Below, one piece after another: positions 1-8,739 of a DNA stretch of 64,000 nucleotides. A model generated the notes under the pieces. The model was not told the DNA's origin, did no database searches, and saw nothing but the letters and a program-made list of their open reading frames with translations. The stretch's first letter is position 1. Each line of letters opens with the position of its first letter. Source of the stretch: Ardenticatenaceae bacterium (GTDB lineage: Bacteria; Chloroflexota; Anaerolineae; Promineifilales; Promineifilaceae). The stretch is from the NCBI GenBank assembly GCA_020634435.1, contig JACKBS010000006.1, forward strand, positions 1-64,000, in the 5' to 3' direction. A program made the translations under genes and the position numbers.

Positions 1-81
1 CGGATTGGGTTCGTCCATTACAACACGCATGAAGAGGTGGACCGCGTTTTGGCTGCCTTGGCAGCATTAGCCAAGGAATAA
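1..81 (+). CDS. Class V aminotransferase / cysteine desulfurase-like protein, C-terminal end (partial)
   Basis: Only the last 26 codons are in the window, ending in TAA. The visible tail reads RIGFVHYNTHEEVDRVLAAL and continues with a few more residues. This is the typical end of class V (NifS/CsdA-like) PLP-dependent aminotransferases, where the R-G-V-H-YNT-EE-D pattern lies in the C-terminal small domain. The catalytic lysine and the PLP site are upstream of the window, so the substrate cannot be judged. The family call rests on this one short motif. Confidence 0.6.
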   Translation, partial: RIGFVHYNTHEEVDRVLAALAALAKE

Positions 82-91
82 TCTGGTTCAT

Positions 92-240
92 TTATTGGTT
101 CACCTTATTAGAATACAGTGCGTAGGAGAATAGTTCCCGTGACAGCTCTTCGCGGATAAACAACCGGCCGGAAACGATGACGACCTCCTCAAAATTCTGT
201 CTAATCTTATAAATAAGACGTTGAGATTAACTTGTTTACT
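92..240 (-). other. Possible coding remnant overlapping the end of the next gene
   Basis: A minus-strand frame is open for about 48 codons and ends in TAA at 92-94. Its translation (for example NFEEVVIVSGRLFIREEL) looks protein-like. It is in a different frame from the 207-1274 gene, which it overlaps at its start. It may be the tail of an older gene or a frameshifted extension. No family recognised. Confidence 0.25.
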
Positions 241-1274
241 TGTTCAAACTGTTTATCAGAAAGATTAGAAATATTCGACAAATACGGCGTTAATGCCTCA
301 GCCAGCCTCCCCTGTTCGAGCAAAAAGATATGCAAAAAATTCAAAATACCTTGAGAGTTATCTTTTCGGAAATCTCTAATATCATCAATATAAAATTGTT
401 CACAAAATCTCCCTCTACCAAGTCTGCTTTGATAAAATGAATACTTACTCAATAAGCTTCTTGAACAGTTAGCTAAATCAACAAAATAGGTTGATTTTCC
501 ACAAGCAATTTTAACATACTTCTTCCAGTTAATATTCTCTATCTCTGTTTGTGAAGGAGTGTTTGCTTGCGAATAACCTGCTTTTATAAAAGCTTCAGAA
601 ATGTACTTCTTTGTCCATTCAAAATCTTCATTATAAGGAGATATATATTTTTCTATAAAAGATTCAAGCTGGCCAAGTTCCCATCCATAACCATAGCTAG
701 CAATAATAGAATAATTTAATTTGGAAAGCTCTGAAGCTGAAACAGGTTTAAATAAGAAATCTGAAATTATAAAACCATCATACGCTAAGCTTGTCTCTTT
801 ATATAAACTAATAACAACATGATTGATATTGCCTACCATCTCACGGTATTCATGACTTTCGCCAAACACACATCGAACATCATCTTTCAACTTTTTAATA
901 ATCAAGTCGAATTCCTGATAGCTCAGTTTATACTTACCTGATCTTCCCACATAAAGTCCTAAAGCACAGCGAATCAACTGATTATATATTTGGCTTTTCT
1001 TGAGATTTAATGACTCTACAGGCTCATCATATGATATGATATTTAGATAAGCCCATAATCGAGGGATTATTTTTGCATATCTATGTAATAAAGGTGTTGG
1101 GATTTTTGTAAATGAACCTTGTTCATCGGTATAGTATACAAAAAATTTTCTTGTAGATATTTCAAAGAGTGTATACGCAAGCATACGAATTCGAAGTAAA
1201 GATGCTCCCTTTAAATCCGTTGGAATTATTGCAAGAACATACTTGATTGAGGGTGTTTTCATAACAAACGGCAC
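207..1274 (-). CDS. Hypothetical protein, AT-rich, probably 5'-damaged
   Basis: A 355-residue open frame with no family I recognise. It is mostly soluble in character, rich in Lys, Ile, Tyr and Ser, with a mid-protein motif SYGYGWELGQLESF. Base composition is clearly more AT-rich than the core genes in this window, which suggests transfer. The GTG/ATG start region has no ribosome-binding site. Immediately upstream, another frame (1255-1469) carries convincing protein sequence that seems to join onto this one, so the real N-terminus was probably lost to a frameshift and to the adjoining IS3-type remnant. It may no longer make a full product. Confidence 0.5.
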   Translation of the reverse strand: MPFVMKTPSIKYVLAIIPTDLKGASLLRIRMLAYTLFEISTRKFFVYYTDEQGSFTKIPTPLLHRYAKIIPRLWAYLNIISYDEPVESLNLKKSQIYNQLIRCALGLYVGRSGKYKLSYQEFDLIIKKLKDDVRCVFGESHEYREMVGNINHVVISLYKETSLAYDGFIISDFLFKPVSASELSKLNYSIIASYGYGWELGQLESFIEKYISPYNEDFEWTKKYISEAFIKAGYSQANTPSQTEIENINWKKYVKIACGKSTYFVDLANCSRSLLSKYSFYQSRLGRGRFCEQFYIDDIRDFRKDNSQGILNFLHIFLLEQGRLAEALTPYLSNISNLSDKQFEQVNKLISTSYL

Positions 1275-1469
1275 TTATTTTTGGTGTGACTTCATCTTCA
1301 TCAAGGGATTTGATCATAAAGAACCAGTATGCATCCCAATTGGGAAAAGCATCGTAGCGGCATAAGGGCCGTAGGTCATTAAAGAAGATAACCCGCGTAT
1401 GCAAAAGCTTGCCGCAGAAATTGGTAGAGTGATCTTCCCCCAATTCAGTGGAAATTAAGTTAAGGCTAA
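1255..1469 (-). pseudogene. N-terminal part of the hypothetical gene in a shifted frame
   Basis: In this frame the minus strand encodes protein-like sequence such as LLHTRVIFFNDLRPLCRYDAF and DAYWFFMIKSLDEDEVTPK, then loses coherence where the 207-1274 frame begins. The simplest reading is one gene broken by a single-base shift near 1260-1275. No start codon with a ribosome-binding site is seen. The open frame runs up to the edge of the IS3-type fragment, so the true start was probably deleted. Confidence 0.4.
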
Positions 1470-1652
1470 TCGATGTTGATAATAGGCTGCTTCGTGAGCG
1501 GCCGGGCTGACATAGCCCAACGTCGAATGGCGACGCTGTCTATTGTAGAAAGCTTCGATGTAAAAGAAAATGTCCGTGCGAGCCTCTGCTCGGGTTTCGT
1601 AGACCACATGATGTACCCGCTCCATTTTGACGGTTCCATAATGATACCTCAT
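1455..1652 (-). pseudogene. IS3-family transposase, C-terminal remnant
   Basis: The 65-residue frame contains FFYIEAFYNRQRRHSTLGY followed by VSPAAHE, the classic C-terminal signature of the IS3-family OrfB integrase core (the helix after the catalytic Glu and the YN-RRH-LGY box). The DDE catalytic region is absent, so the fragment cannot be active. It abuts the damaged hypothetical gene on one side and a small HTH remnant on the other (stop and ATG overlap at 1650-1654). Confidence 0.75.
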
Positions 1653-1828
1653 TATGATCGTGCGTTTCTCTTCATATCGCGCAGACTGACAAGCAAATTG
1701 GGGTCGTTGCGCACAAATAATCTGTCATATTCAGGATGACGCGTAATGAATTCAGCGGGAATAGTGCCTCTACGAATTCTGCCATAGAGCCAGGACCGGG
1801 TTACACCTAGCAGGAGCAACTGTGATAA
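1652..1828 (-). pseudogene. Helix-turn-helix fragment
   Basis: About 58 open codons after an upstream stop, ending in TAA at 1652-1654. The start reads LLLLGVTRSWLYGRIRRGTI, which looks like a DNA-binding helix-turn-helix of the kind found at the N- or C-termini of recombinases and excisionases. It continues with a short basic tail. No start codon or ribosome-binding site is evident. Probably debris of a mobile element sitting between the IS3-type remnant and the IS110 element. Confidence 0.4.
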
Positions 1829-1853
1829 AAGTCAAGGTCAAAAGCGAATTTGT

Positions 1854-2798
1854 CTAAGCAATTTGCCAAGTTGTTTCATCTCGAATGATAGCATTCAAAA
1901 TGGTTAACAATTTTCGCATGCAGGCCGTGAGCGCTACTTTAGGGAGCTTTCCCTTAGCAATCAAACGGTCATAAAAGGCTTTAAGAATAGGGTTATAACG
2001 AATGCCTGAGAGAGCAGCCATGTACAAAATAGAACGAACATCTGAACGCCCGCCAAAGATATGGCGGTGCCCGCGAAAACGGCCGCTGTCACGATTGAAC
2101 GGAGCCAGGCCGACTAATGCGGCAATTTTTTGCCGGGACAAAGTTCCCAATTCTGGCAATTCAGCCAGCAACGTGAAGGAGGTGACCGGGCCTACGCCAG
2201 GGACGCTTTCTAGACTGGTGCGCTTTTCGCGCCACTGGGCGTTTTGGTCAATCCAATTATTGAGGTCATCCTCAATTTCAGCTAATTCGGTTTCTAACCA
2301 GTCCAAATGTTTCTGCAAACGAGGCAACAATTCTGGATTGGTCGTGGCACGCCGATTCTTCTCGGCTGTTTGCATGTCGATCAGCTGGCGTCGCCGAGTG
2401 ACCAACGCTTTGATAAGCTGCTGTTCCTCTGTACCGAGCGGCCGTACCTCTGGACGAATCGCTTCGGCAAAAGCGGCAATTAGCCGAGCGTCAATCGCGT
2501 CTGTCTTGGCTAATTGTCCCTTGGCACGAGCGAAATTACGGACGCGTGTGGGGTTGACAACCACTACAGGCAGAGAGACAGCGGCCAGTTCTGTCACCAT
2601 GGTTTGCTCGAATCCGCCACTTGCTTCAACCACAATGGCAGTGATAGCCGTTGCCGATAGCAACCTCTCCACCAGAGCGGCAATGCCGGCAGCGTTGTTC
2701 TCGAATCGCCTCACTGCTTTCTGGCCCCACTGGGCCAAATCCAAAGCGGTCTTTGATACATCGATGCCAAAAAAGGTTTCTTCTGTTTGCTGTTCCAT
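1854..2798 (-). CDS. IS110-family transposase
   Basis: Full-length (314 aa) DEDD transposase of the IS110/IS1111 group. The N-terminal RuvC-like domain shows FFGIDVSK (Asp13), VVEASGG (Glu58) and KTDAIDAR (Asp100 and Asp103). The C-terminal half carries a helix-hairpin-helix VPGVGPVTS and the Transposase_20 region with ALVGLAPFNRDSG and GHRHIFGGR. All key residues are present, so the protein could be active. IS110 elements use a structured (bridge) RNA from a noncoding end. The roughly 250 bp upstream of the start (2799-3060) would be the natural place for it, but I could not define element ends, as this family usually lacks terminal inverted repeats. Confidence 0.92.
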   Translation of the reverse strand: MEQQTEETFFGIDVSKTALDLAQWGQKAVRRFENNAAGIAALVERLLSATAITAIVVEASGGFEQTMVTELAAVSLPVVVVNPTRVRNFARAKGQLAKTDAIDARLIAAFAEAIRPEVRPLGTEEQQLIKALVTRRRQLIDMQTAEKNRRATTNPELLPRLQKHLDWLETELAEIEDDLNNWIDQNAQWREKRTSLESVPGVGPVTSFTLLAELPELGTLSRQKIAALVGLAPFNRDSGRFRGHRHIFGGRSDVRSILYMAALSGIRYNPILKAFYDRLIAKGKLPKVALTACMRKLLTILNAIIRDETTWQIA

Positions 2799-3309
2799 GC
2801 GTCATTCCTTTGTGACCCGCACTAGCGATCATACGGACTTGACTGTCCTAACAACTGTTCAGGTTCTCGCTAACTCTCCTACTCTGGCGGTCTGTGCTCC
2901 TGCGCGGCTTTGCGCCGATGACATCGGCCTACCAGAGTTGAGCAATCTTAACGGATGGTCGCTTTTTTGGCTTCTTGTTTTATTGATTTCACGATGGGCC
3001 TCATCTCCCGCACGGTTTTTTGAACCAAATGACAGTCGGCCTTTCGTTTTGGCTTTATCATACTAGTGACAAAGGTCAGTACAAACGGCGTTTGTAGATA
3101 GCTCATCTGACCTTACGCGAAATCATAGCCCCTCTCTCCCGTCGCACCTAGTGCTTTGTTAGGCAAGTTTGTTAGTAAAGTTTTGGGACAAACCCACAAA
3201 GCTTCCAGTGCTCTGGTTGGTTTTGTTTTGCAAAATAATTTAGTTAACAGAGCACTAGTCTATAGCCTATGATGTCTGCCATCTTGGTCTTCACATTCAT
3301 GGGGGTTAG
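2799..3309. other. Non-coding stretch upstream of the IS110 transposase
   Basis: No gene supported. The part next to the transposase may hold the IS110 noncoding end. The segment around 2870-2945 contains the near-complementary strings tactctggc and ctaccagag. The rest, to 3309, looks like degraded mobile-element flank. Long plus-strand frames here are shadows of the transposase. Confidence 0.4.
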
Positions 3310-3501
3310 CCTACTATCATTTTTCGGTCGCATCAATCCCTGACCATTCCCATCCGCGGCCCTAATAAACGCCGCCATCGCACCCCAGCTATGGCGGCCA
3401 ACTTGGTCAACCGTCACTGGTGGATGCGTGACCTCCTTCAACTCCCTGTGCCGGAAGATGGGTGGCTAGACCCTTTTCCAGCTATGAAGGGCTGTCGATA
3501 G
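3310..3501 (+). pseudogene. Transposase C-terminal remnant
   Basis: Sixty-three codons, open from a stop at 3307 to TAG at 3501. They contain FRSHQSL, RRHRTPAMAANL and WWMRDLLQLPVPE. The pattern (R-HQSL, then RTPAMAAGL, then W-DLL) is the usual end of DDE transposases in which a final helix carries the RTPA-AAGL box. There is no catalytic core and no start, so this is a leftover tail. Confidence 0.5.
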
Positions 3502-3879
3502 CTTAAATTCAAGTAGAAAATAGGGCTGTCTTTGCGTCTGAACTGGCTCAAATCTGAGAAAACTTACTTGTTGCACACCATTTGAGTTGTTCTTTGAAGT
3601 ACGGGCACTTCAGATCATTAAAGGTAAAAAAGCCATTAGATTCAGTTAATTCTGTCTAGTTGTCCCATTCCATATGAAAATAGTATATTAATGCCAAATC
3701 ATATCTGTCAAATTACAAATTTGGCGAAATATGACAGTTAAATGCTAAAAACTGATGAAGAGTCTTCTTTTAGTTTGGCTTGTTTCAAATTAAGTTGGCA
3801 ATATTTGGTAGTGAAAATGGCTTTTATCCACTACATTACCTTATCTTCATTATTACGTACATTCCTTAGGAATCAGAAA
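3502..3879. other. AT-rich spacer
   Basis: Nothing recognisable. An open frame from 3742 runs into the glycosyltransferase remnant below, but its first 46 codons do not look like part of that family. Confidence 0.4.
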
Positions 3880-4731
3880 ATGCAAGTTATTACTGTTGCA
3901 ACCCATTCTCAAGGGTACTTTCCCCTCCTTGCTGATACATGTAGAAATAATAATATAGAATTGGTGGTATTAGGTTGGGGAGAAAGATGGAAAGGATTTG
4001 GCTGGAAACTTGGTTTACTAAAAAAACATTTTGAATCAGTATCATCCAACGAAATAGTTCTTGTTTTAGATGGTTTTGACACCATATTAGTATCCCACCC
4101 CATTCAAATAATACATTAGTTCAAAAGATTAAACAAAACATTTGTTTGTGCATCCGAGAGAAAACACGAGATCTCAGTTTGGAATTTTTTTTACGAAAGA
4201 ATCTTCAATTGTTCTGGTTCATATCCACTAACTGGTACACCATATCAATATTTAAATGCGGGAGCGTGGATCACAACAGCCGGTTATGCTTTGTATCTAT
4301 TGAATCAAGCGTCAATAAAAAATCTCACCAATGATCAAACCCTCTTAACGAGATTTTATCTTGATGGGCAGGTTTCTATTGACTACAATTGTTCAATTTT
4401 CACTTGTGTAAGAAATGAATCCGACTTGGTCACAGAAATCGACGGTCGGCTGAGAAATGTTTTTACTGGTACTTATCCGTGCATTATCCACGCTCCAGCA
4501 GGTGTATCAATAGAGAATATTGCTTCTTGCATTAGCAGCAAGCAAATCCAATATAATCTATTTAACAATGTGTGGAGAAATTTATATTCGGCATATGCAT
4601 TTTGGGGGAGTCCATGTTTCAGAAAACTATTAACCAAAGTGCTATTCCTTAGTTCCATCTCTATATTTCCTTTCGTGATCTTCCCCCGAAAAAAGGCTCT
4701 TCGTCAACTTTGGTGCAATGGTGACGAATAA
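3880..4731 (+). pseudogene. Glycosyltransferase resembling procollagen lysine glycosyltransferases, frameshifted
   Basis: Reading across three frames rebuilds one protein. It starts MQVITVATHSQGYFPLLADT, has a GWGERWKGFGWKL segment and an acidic metal-site-like motif VLVLDGFDTIL, then shifts frame near 4108, runs FVCASERKHEIS, and shifts again in an eight-T run at about 4186-4193. There it resumes with ERIFNCSGSYPLTGTPY and LNAGAWITTAGYALYLLNQ. The layout (strand, D-FD motif, LN-G-W-G-A segment) resembles the glycosyltransferase domain of lysyl hydroxylase/procollagen galactosyltransferase proteins, also found in bacterial polysaccharide loci. At least two frameshifts make it a pseudogene unless they are sequencing errors. 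The family call is by motif only. Confidence 0.5.
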
Positions 4732-4738
4732 AGCAGCC

Positions 4739-5020
4739 TTATGGGAACCGTTGCCCTCTGGCCGCTTGCCAATCATCCCCAGCATAGCCTGCTAGAAAGT
4801 CATCGAGCTGGCCAGCGGCCACGCCGGATTGCTTCACAAATTGCGCCAAGGCTTGCAACAGCTGCCCCGGCTCGTGTATATCCTGGTCAACCTGGGACAT
4901 CCGCAGCCGATGATAAAACGCTTGCCGGGTGGCTTCAATCTCGCGCCCTTGCCACCCTTCCAAATCGCGTAGGACGGCTTTCAGGGTAGCAATGTGTAGC
5001 GCCCCGGCCAAAACCACCAT
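4739..5020 (-). pseudogene. Unidentified fragment fused behind the broken DUF2637-like copy
   Basis: A 93-residue, Gln/Ala-rich frame with segments such as LKAVLRDLEGWQGREIEATR. Its codon use is GC-rich, like the core genes. It starts exactly where the neighbouring DUF2637-like/HTH copy loses homology, so the two have been joined by a deletion. I recognise no family. It ends in TAA opposite the end of the glycosyltransferase remnant. Confidence 0.35.
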
Positions 5021-5442
5021 TGGGTTTCCCCGATTTCCCGAACGATTTCATTCAGACTATTCTGTGTTTCTAGTCGAACGGCCGTTTCTTTAGCTGCGCC
5101 AGTAACAACTCAAAAGACAAAAACAAGTCAATTGGTGGAATAGCGGCCAGAAACTGAGCCAATAACGCCTGTTGCGCATGGATGATGTTCAACACCACAC
5201 TTAGCAAGGTGAACACAGAAACCAGCACCCAAGGATACACGGTCCGCTCGCAAAACGCTGAGGCTAAAGACAACAATCGCACCATCAATGATGGCTGGAT
5301 ACAGCCAAGCAATCTGCTCAGCCACACCAATCTGAACCGCCAAATCCCTGAGAGATTCAGACGAGAGGAAGAAGGCACTACCGGCCAAGAACAAGACCAG
5401 CAGTGCCGAAATCAGAGAAATGAGGTGACTAATCCGCTGCAT
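5021..5442 (-). pseudogene. DUF2637-like/HTH gene, copy 1 (broken, 3' part missing)
   Basis: This matches the first half of the full copies at 37050 and 44383. The start MQRISHLISLISALLVLF, the motif AWLYPAIIDGAI and the segment YPWVLVSVFTLLSVVLNIIH are all present. It needs a frame change near 5245 and another near 5085 to be read through, and it stops at the equivalent of NSLNEIVREIGE, losing the coiled coil and the C-terminal helix-turn-helix. An ACGGCCGT copy lies at 5078, at the same place as in copy 3. Confidence 0.8.
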
Positions 5443-5690
5443 GGTTTACCTCGCTCTTCTCTGGATAGATGGGGAAAGTCAGGCTGAATGGAAAGTTCGT
5501 TTTGGTTTGATATTTGTGGGGAGATTGCTATCACATTGTTAGCACAATGCGAATAAATTTATAACCTAACAGCCAGCTTGAATTTGGACTCAGGCGAGTT
5601 TTTCCTCCGCTGTCTGCAAGGCATTTTGACATCCTTGTTGTCTCAGTTTACACTGATTCTTGTGTCCAAAAAGCGCCAGCGTTTCAGTGC
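5443..5690. repeat. Conserved upstream flank of DUF2637-like copy 1
   Basis: The sequence upstream of the start codon matches the flank of the copy at 37869-38105. It shares the block tctctggatagatgggg, the block gttcgttttggtttgatatt, and further out a cagttt-cactgatt-gtgtccaa block. The repeat unit is therefore larger than the gene itself. A perfect small inverted repeat lies inside it at 5534-5549. Confidence 0.7.
5534..5549. promoter_or_regulatory. Inverted repeat CATTGT-TAGC-ACAATG upstream of DUF2637-like copy 1
   Basis: Perfect 6-bp arms around a 4-bp centre, about 90 bp upstream of the start codon on the minus strand. In the copy at 37 kb only the first half-site is kept. It could be an operator for the HTH encoded by intact family members (inference). 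Confidence 0.35.
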
Positions 5691-5923
5691 TTGTTCAAAA
5701 TCCTGTAAATCTCACCCCTGAGAGATTATCACTATGTTTTTGAAAACAGTTTTAACTATTGCCACTGATTTATTTGTGGTCGCATTTATGGTAGGTTGAG
5801 GATGATAAAAAGGATGTTTCGACTTGGTGAATCCTCCAATATTGGCGGCGGATAGACTGTAATGAGGAAACCTTGTTGGATATCTGAATTTTGCCCAACA
5901 AGATTTCCTCAAATCAATTCCCG

Positions 5924-8686
5924 CTATTTGCTTATTATTAAAGGTAAGTATACGCTAGGTGGATTATTTACTACTACAATTGTAGTTGCTTCCTCTGACC
6001 AGTATCCTTCATTGTCTTGAACCTTAAAGAAAATCGTATGCGTGCCACTGCTTAAAGAATCAAGAGGTATTGTAAAAGCTGCTTCAGTGCTTATATCCCC
6101 ATCTATATTCGATCTCCAATTATAAGCGACTATGCTTTCTCCATCTTCATCATTATCAACACCGTACCCCTCGAACCTCAGATAACCTGCTTCAGTGAAT
6201 AAGCTATCTAGTTCGTTTGGCGATACGATCTCTGCATACGGAGTTCCCGTGTTGAAAAATCCTGTGGGAACATCTGAAATGTTGTCTTCAGCTAACGGGA
6301 AATCCTCTTGTGCGTCATCGTCTTCACCTATTAATATAACATCTTTGTCTTCATCATTAGGTCCCAAGGGTGCCAATGGCTCAATGGTGTCTGCTTCTTT
6401 ATCACCAGGATCTGGTGGTACAAGGGGCATTAGTAGGCTTGCTGTGTTATAAATCTCGAAATCCCATAATGAATAGCCCCAATTCGTGCCACGTTGGACG
6501 CCAAGCATCCCAACATAACGGCCAGTAACTGCATTAAATGTAATAGTATCTAATCCCCCATTGCCATTATTGGTCCAGTAAAGTTGACGCCATTGTGAGC
6601 CTGTCCATACAAAAATACCATATCGTCTCGCATAGGCTGCTTCCCAACGCAAAATAACTTTGTTAAACGTCTGATTACTGCCTAAGTCAACAGAAATAAA
6701 TTGAGGGTCTTGAAAGGCAGAGGACCAACGGGTATTAGATCGTCCATCAAATGCTTTATATGGCTCAACTCCTCTATATTCAACTGAAGTTGCAGCGGCT
6801 CCTTTATTTAAAGCTAGATTTGTACTATTTGCGCGACTTAAGGATATCGTGTAACCGCCAGTGGATCGATACTCATAACTGCGAGCAACAATTTTATAGG
6901 TTCCACTAACTGGAAGTTCTTTCACTAACCAAGAATTCCGATTTCCTCCACCGTCATCATTAAATGCAATTCTCGACCCGCTTGGATTATAAAGTTCCAG
7001 ATAGCTATCAGCTGTGGAAGACCCACTCTTATTCATTCGGACACTAACGACCGTCCCGGCACTACCGCTGAAATAATAAACGTCTCTATCGCTTGCTGGA
7101 TTGATTGTCCCACTGAGTGTCCTTCCAAAAGCAACCCACCGACCATCGTCGGGATCTGTGGCTGCTTCCTTTGATAGCTGTAACAAATAAGCTCCTGTCG
7201 ATGTTAAATAGCCTTTTGCAACAATCTTATATCGTCCAGTAGTTGGCAAGGTAACGGTAAGGAGGGCATTTCGGTTACCGCCGCTGTCATCATTGCTTTT
7301 TAGGAGGGTCCCGTCCGGTTTATAAAGGATAACATAACTGTCTAAGTTGCTGTTGTTTTTGCTCATGCGAATCGTTATCGTTTCGCCAGCAGTTCCGTTG
7401 AAGTAAAAATTATCCGTATCTCGTGCCGGACTAATGGAGCCTGTTTTAGACTGTCCGTATGCGATGTCCCCACCATCGCTATCACTACAAGCTGGGGTAC
7501 CGGAATACGTCGTGATCTCTCTTAAGCAATACCCACTACTGGTATAGTAAGCGAGGGTTCGCGTATTCCCATCTCCTGGATCATTTATAGTATAGTTGGC
7601 TGGGTTTTCGCCGCTACCAGCAGTAACTACGACATAATGAGGTGAATCGCTGCCACTGCATCCCTTTGTAACCCGGACAATCGGAGGACGGCCGTTGCTG
7701 AGATCTGCCTGTAAACGTGCATATGAAAAAGTTTCTTTGATTCTTGAAAGGCTCATTTTCCCTTCTGTGACATCATTGTCATCCACTCTACCCCAAACGA
7801 GCCAGCATGCACTGTTTCCCAAACGGCTGTTCATGGTTGGGGGATCAATATTGACGCCGTAGTATTTGGCAACCATGGTTACAGAAGTTAGCGCACAGCC
7901 AGCAGCCTTGATTGTCTGATTGCATGACTGCATGTTATTGTTGTAAGATTTTTGGTTAAAAATTGGCACGCTACAAGGAAGAGCAGTTGTTGAGAATAAC
8001 TGATATTCGGTTAGTTCCTCCTTTGGTGCTTCCCAGGAGTGCTGAGCGTTTGTTTTCACATCTATTTCATAAACCATTGGCGTGTCTAAATAACGATCCA
8101 CGTACTGTAGGGCTTTGCCATCTTCAGACCATCGAAGAACGCCTTCAGATTTATAAAGGAAAATACCGGATTGAAACGTCTTATCAGTATTAATGTTAGT
8201 TAAGGACTTATTGTGAATGTCTAATACCCATAGACCAATATCGCCGTTTTCGGTACTTTCAGGTTTCTGGCGCACGATTGCCAGTTGTTCACTGTCTGGA
8301 GACCAAACAGGCGCGACTGTCCATAAATCTGTGGGGAAAAAGGCGATGCGTTCTTCAGAACGATCAGCTGTCGTGATTATGTACACCTCGGCATTATCTA
8401 AGGCCGTGCTTTCAGCGGTTACATAAAGCAAGTATTCACCGTTTGGAGAGAGAGACATCATAGCGCTAAAGAGTGGATGAATATCATCCATACTTAAGGT
8501 CTTAATCAGGTTCCGGTGTTGTGTCTCGGCTTCTTCAACATAAATAAAATAATCAGATCCTACCACTTCCGTTACAATCTGCTTGGAATTTACTGCCCCT
8601 ATGATTTCCTCTGCTGGGGTTAAAATACCAATCAAGCTTATAAAAAAGATAAAAATTGGAATCAAGATTAGTGTACGAGGCTTCAT
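5924..8686 (-). CDS. Secreted multidomain protein: propeller, C39-like peptidase, two PPC domains, discoidin domain
   Basis: 920 aa, starting at ATG with AAAGGA upstream. An N-terminal signal segment (about 5-24) is followed by WD40/TolB-like propeller repeats (about 70-220). A papain-fold C39_2-like domain spans roughly 238-400, with candidate catalytic Cys264 (AGCALTS), His350 (SPHYVVV) and Asn368/Asp369 (INDPGDG). Two bacterial pre-peptidase C-terminal (PPC) domains follow at about 410-505 and 515-617, then an F5/8-type (discoidin) carbohydrate-binding domain at about 620-750, an acidic linker, and an Ig/PKD-like domain near 830-905. The protein ends PSVYLPLIISK, a tail shared in form with its neighbours. 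Probably a surface or extracellular protein acting on peptides or glycoproteins; the substrate is unknown. Confidence 0.8.
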   Translation of the reverse strand: MKPRTLILIPIFIFFISLIGILTPAEEIIGAVNSKQIVTEVVGSDYFIYVEEAETQHRNLIKTLSMDDIHPLFSAMMSLSPNGEYLLYVTAESTALDNAEVYIITTADRSEERIAFFPTDLWTVAPVWSPDSEQLAIVRQKPESTENGDIGLWVLDIHNKSLTNINTDKTFQSGIFLYKSEGVLRWSEDGKALQYVDRYLDTPMVYEIDVKTNAQHSWEAPKEELTEYQLFSTTALPCSVPIFNQKSYNNNMQSCNQTIKAAGCALTSVTMVAKYYGVNIDPPTMNSRLGNSACWLVWGRVDDNDVTEGKMSLSRIKETFSYARLQADLSNGRPPIVRVTKGCSGSDSPHYVVVTAGSGENPANYTINDPGDGNTRTLAYYTSSGYCLREITTYSGTPACSDSDGGDIAYGQSKTGSISPARDTDNFYFNGTAGETITIRMSKNNSNLDSYVILYKPDGTLLKSNDDSGGNRNALLTVTLPTTGRYKIVAKGYLTSTGAYLLQLSKEAATDPDDGRWVAFGRTLSGTINPASDRDVYYFSGSAGTVVSVRMNKSGSSTADSYLELYNPSGSRIAFNDDGGGNRNSWLVKELPVSGTYKIVARSYEYRSTGGYTISLSRANSTNLALNKGAAATSVEYRGVEPYKAFDGRSNTRWSSAFQDPQFISVDLGSNQTFNKVILRWEAAYARRYGIFVWTGSQWRQLYWTNNGNGGLDTITFNAVTGRYVGMLGVQRGTNWGYSLWDFEIYNTASLLMPLVPPDPGDKEADTIEPLAPLGPNDEDKDVILIGEDDDAQEDFPLAEDNISDVPTGFFNTGTPYAEIVSPNELDSLFTEAGYLRFEGYGVDNDEDGESIVAYNWRSNIDGDISTEAAFTIPLDSLSSGTHTIFFKVQDNEGYWSEEATTIVVVNNPPSVYLPLIISK

Positions 8687-8739
8687 GCGATTGTGTCCTT
8701 TATGATTACTTATATGTCATTGTGTGAGTTCAACAAACA

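Noticed and set aside
2002..3066. 354-residue plus-strand open frame opposite the IS110 transposase
   Set aside because: Composition is Arg/Ser-rich and domain-free; the opposite strand has a complete catalytic transposase. It is a shadow frame.
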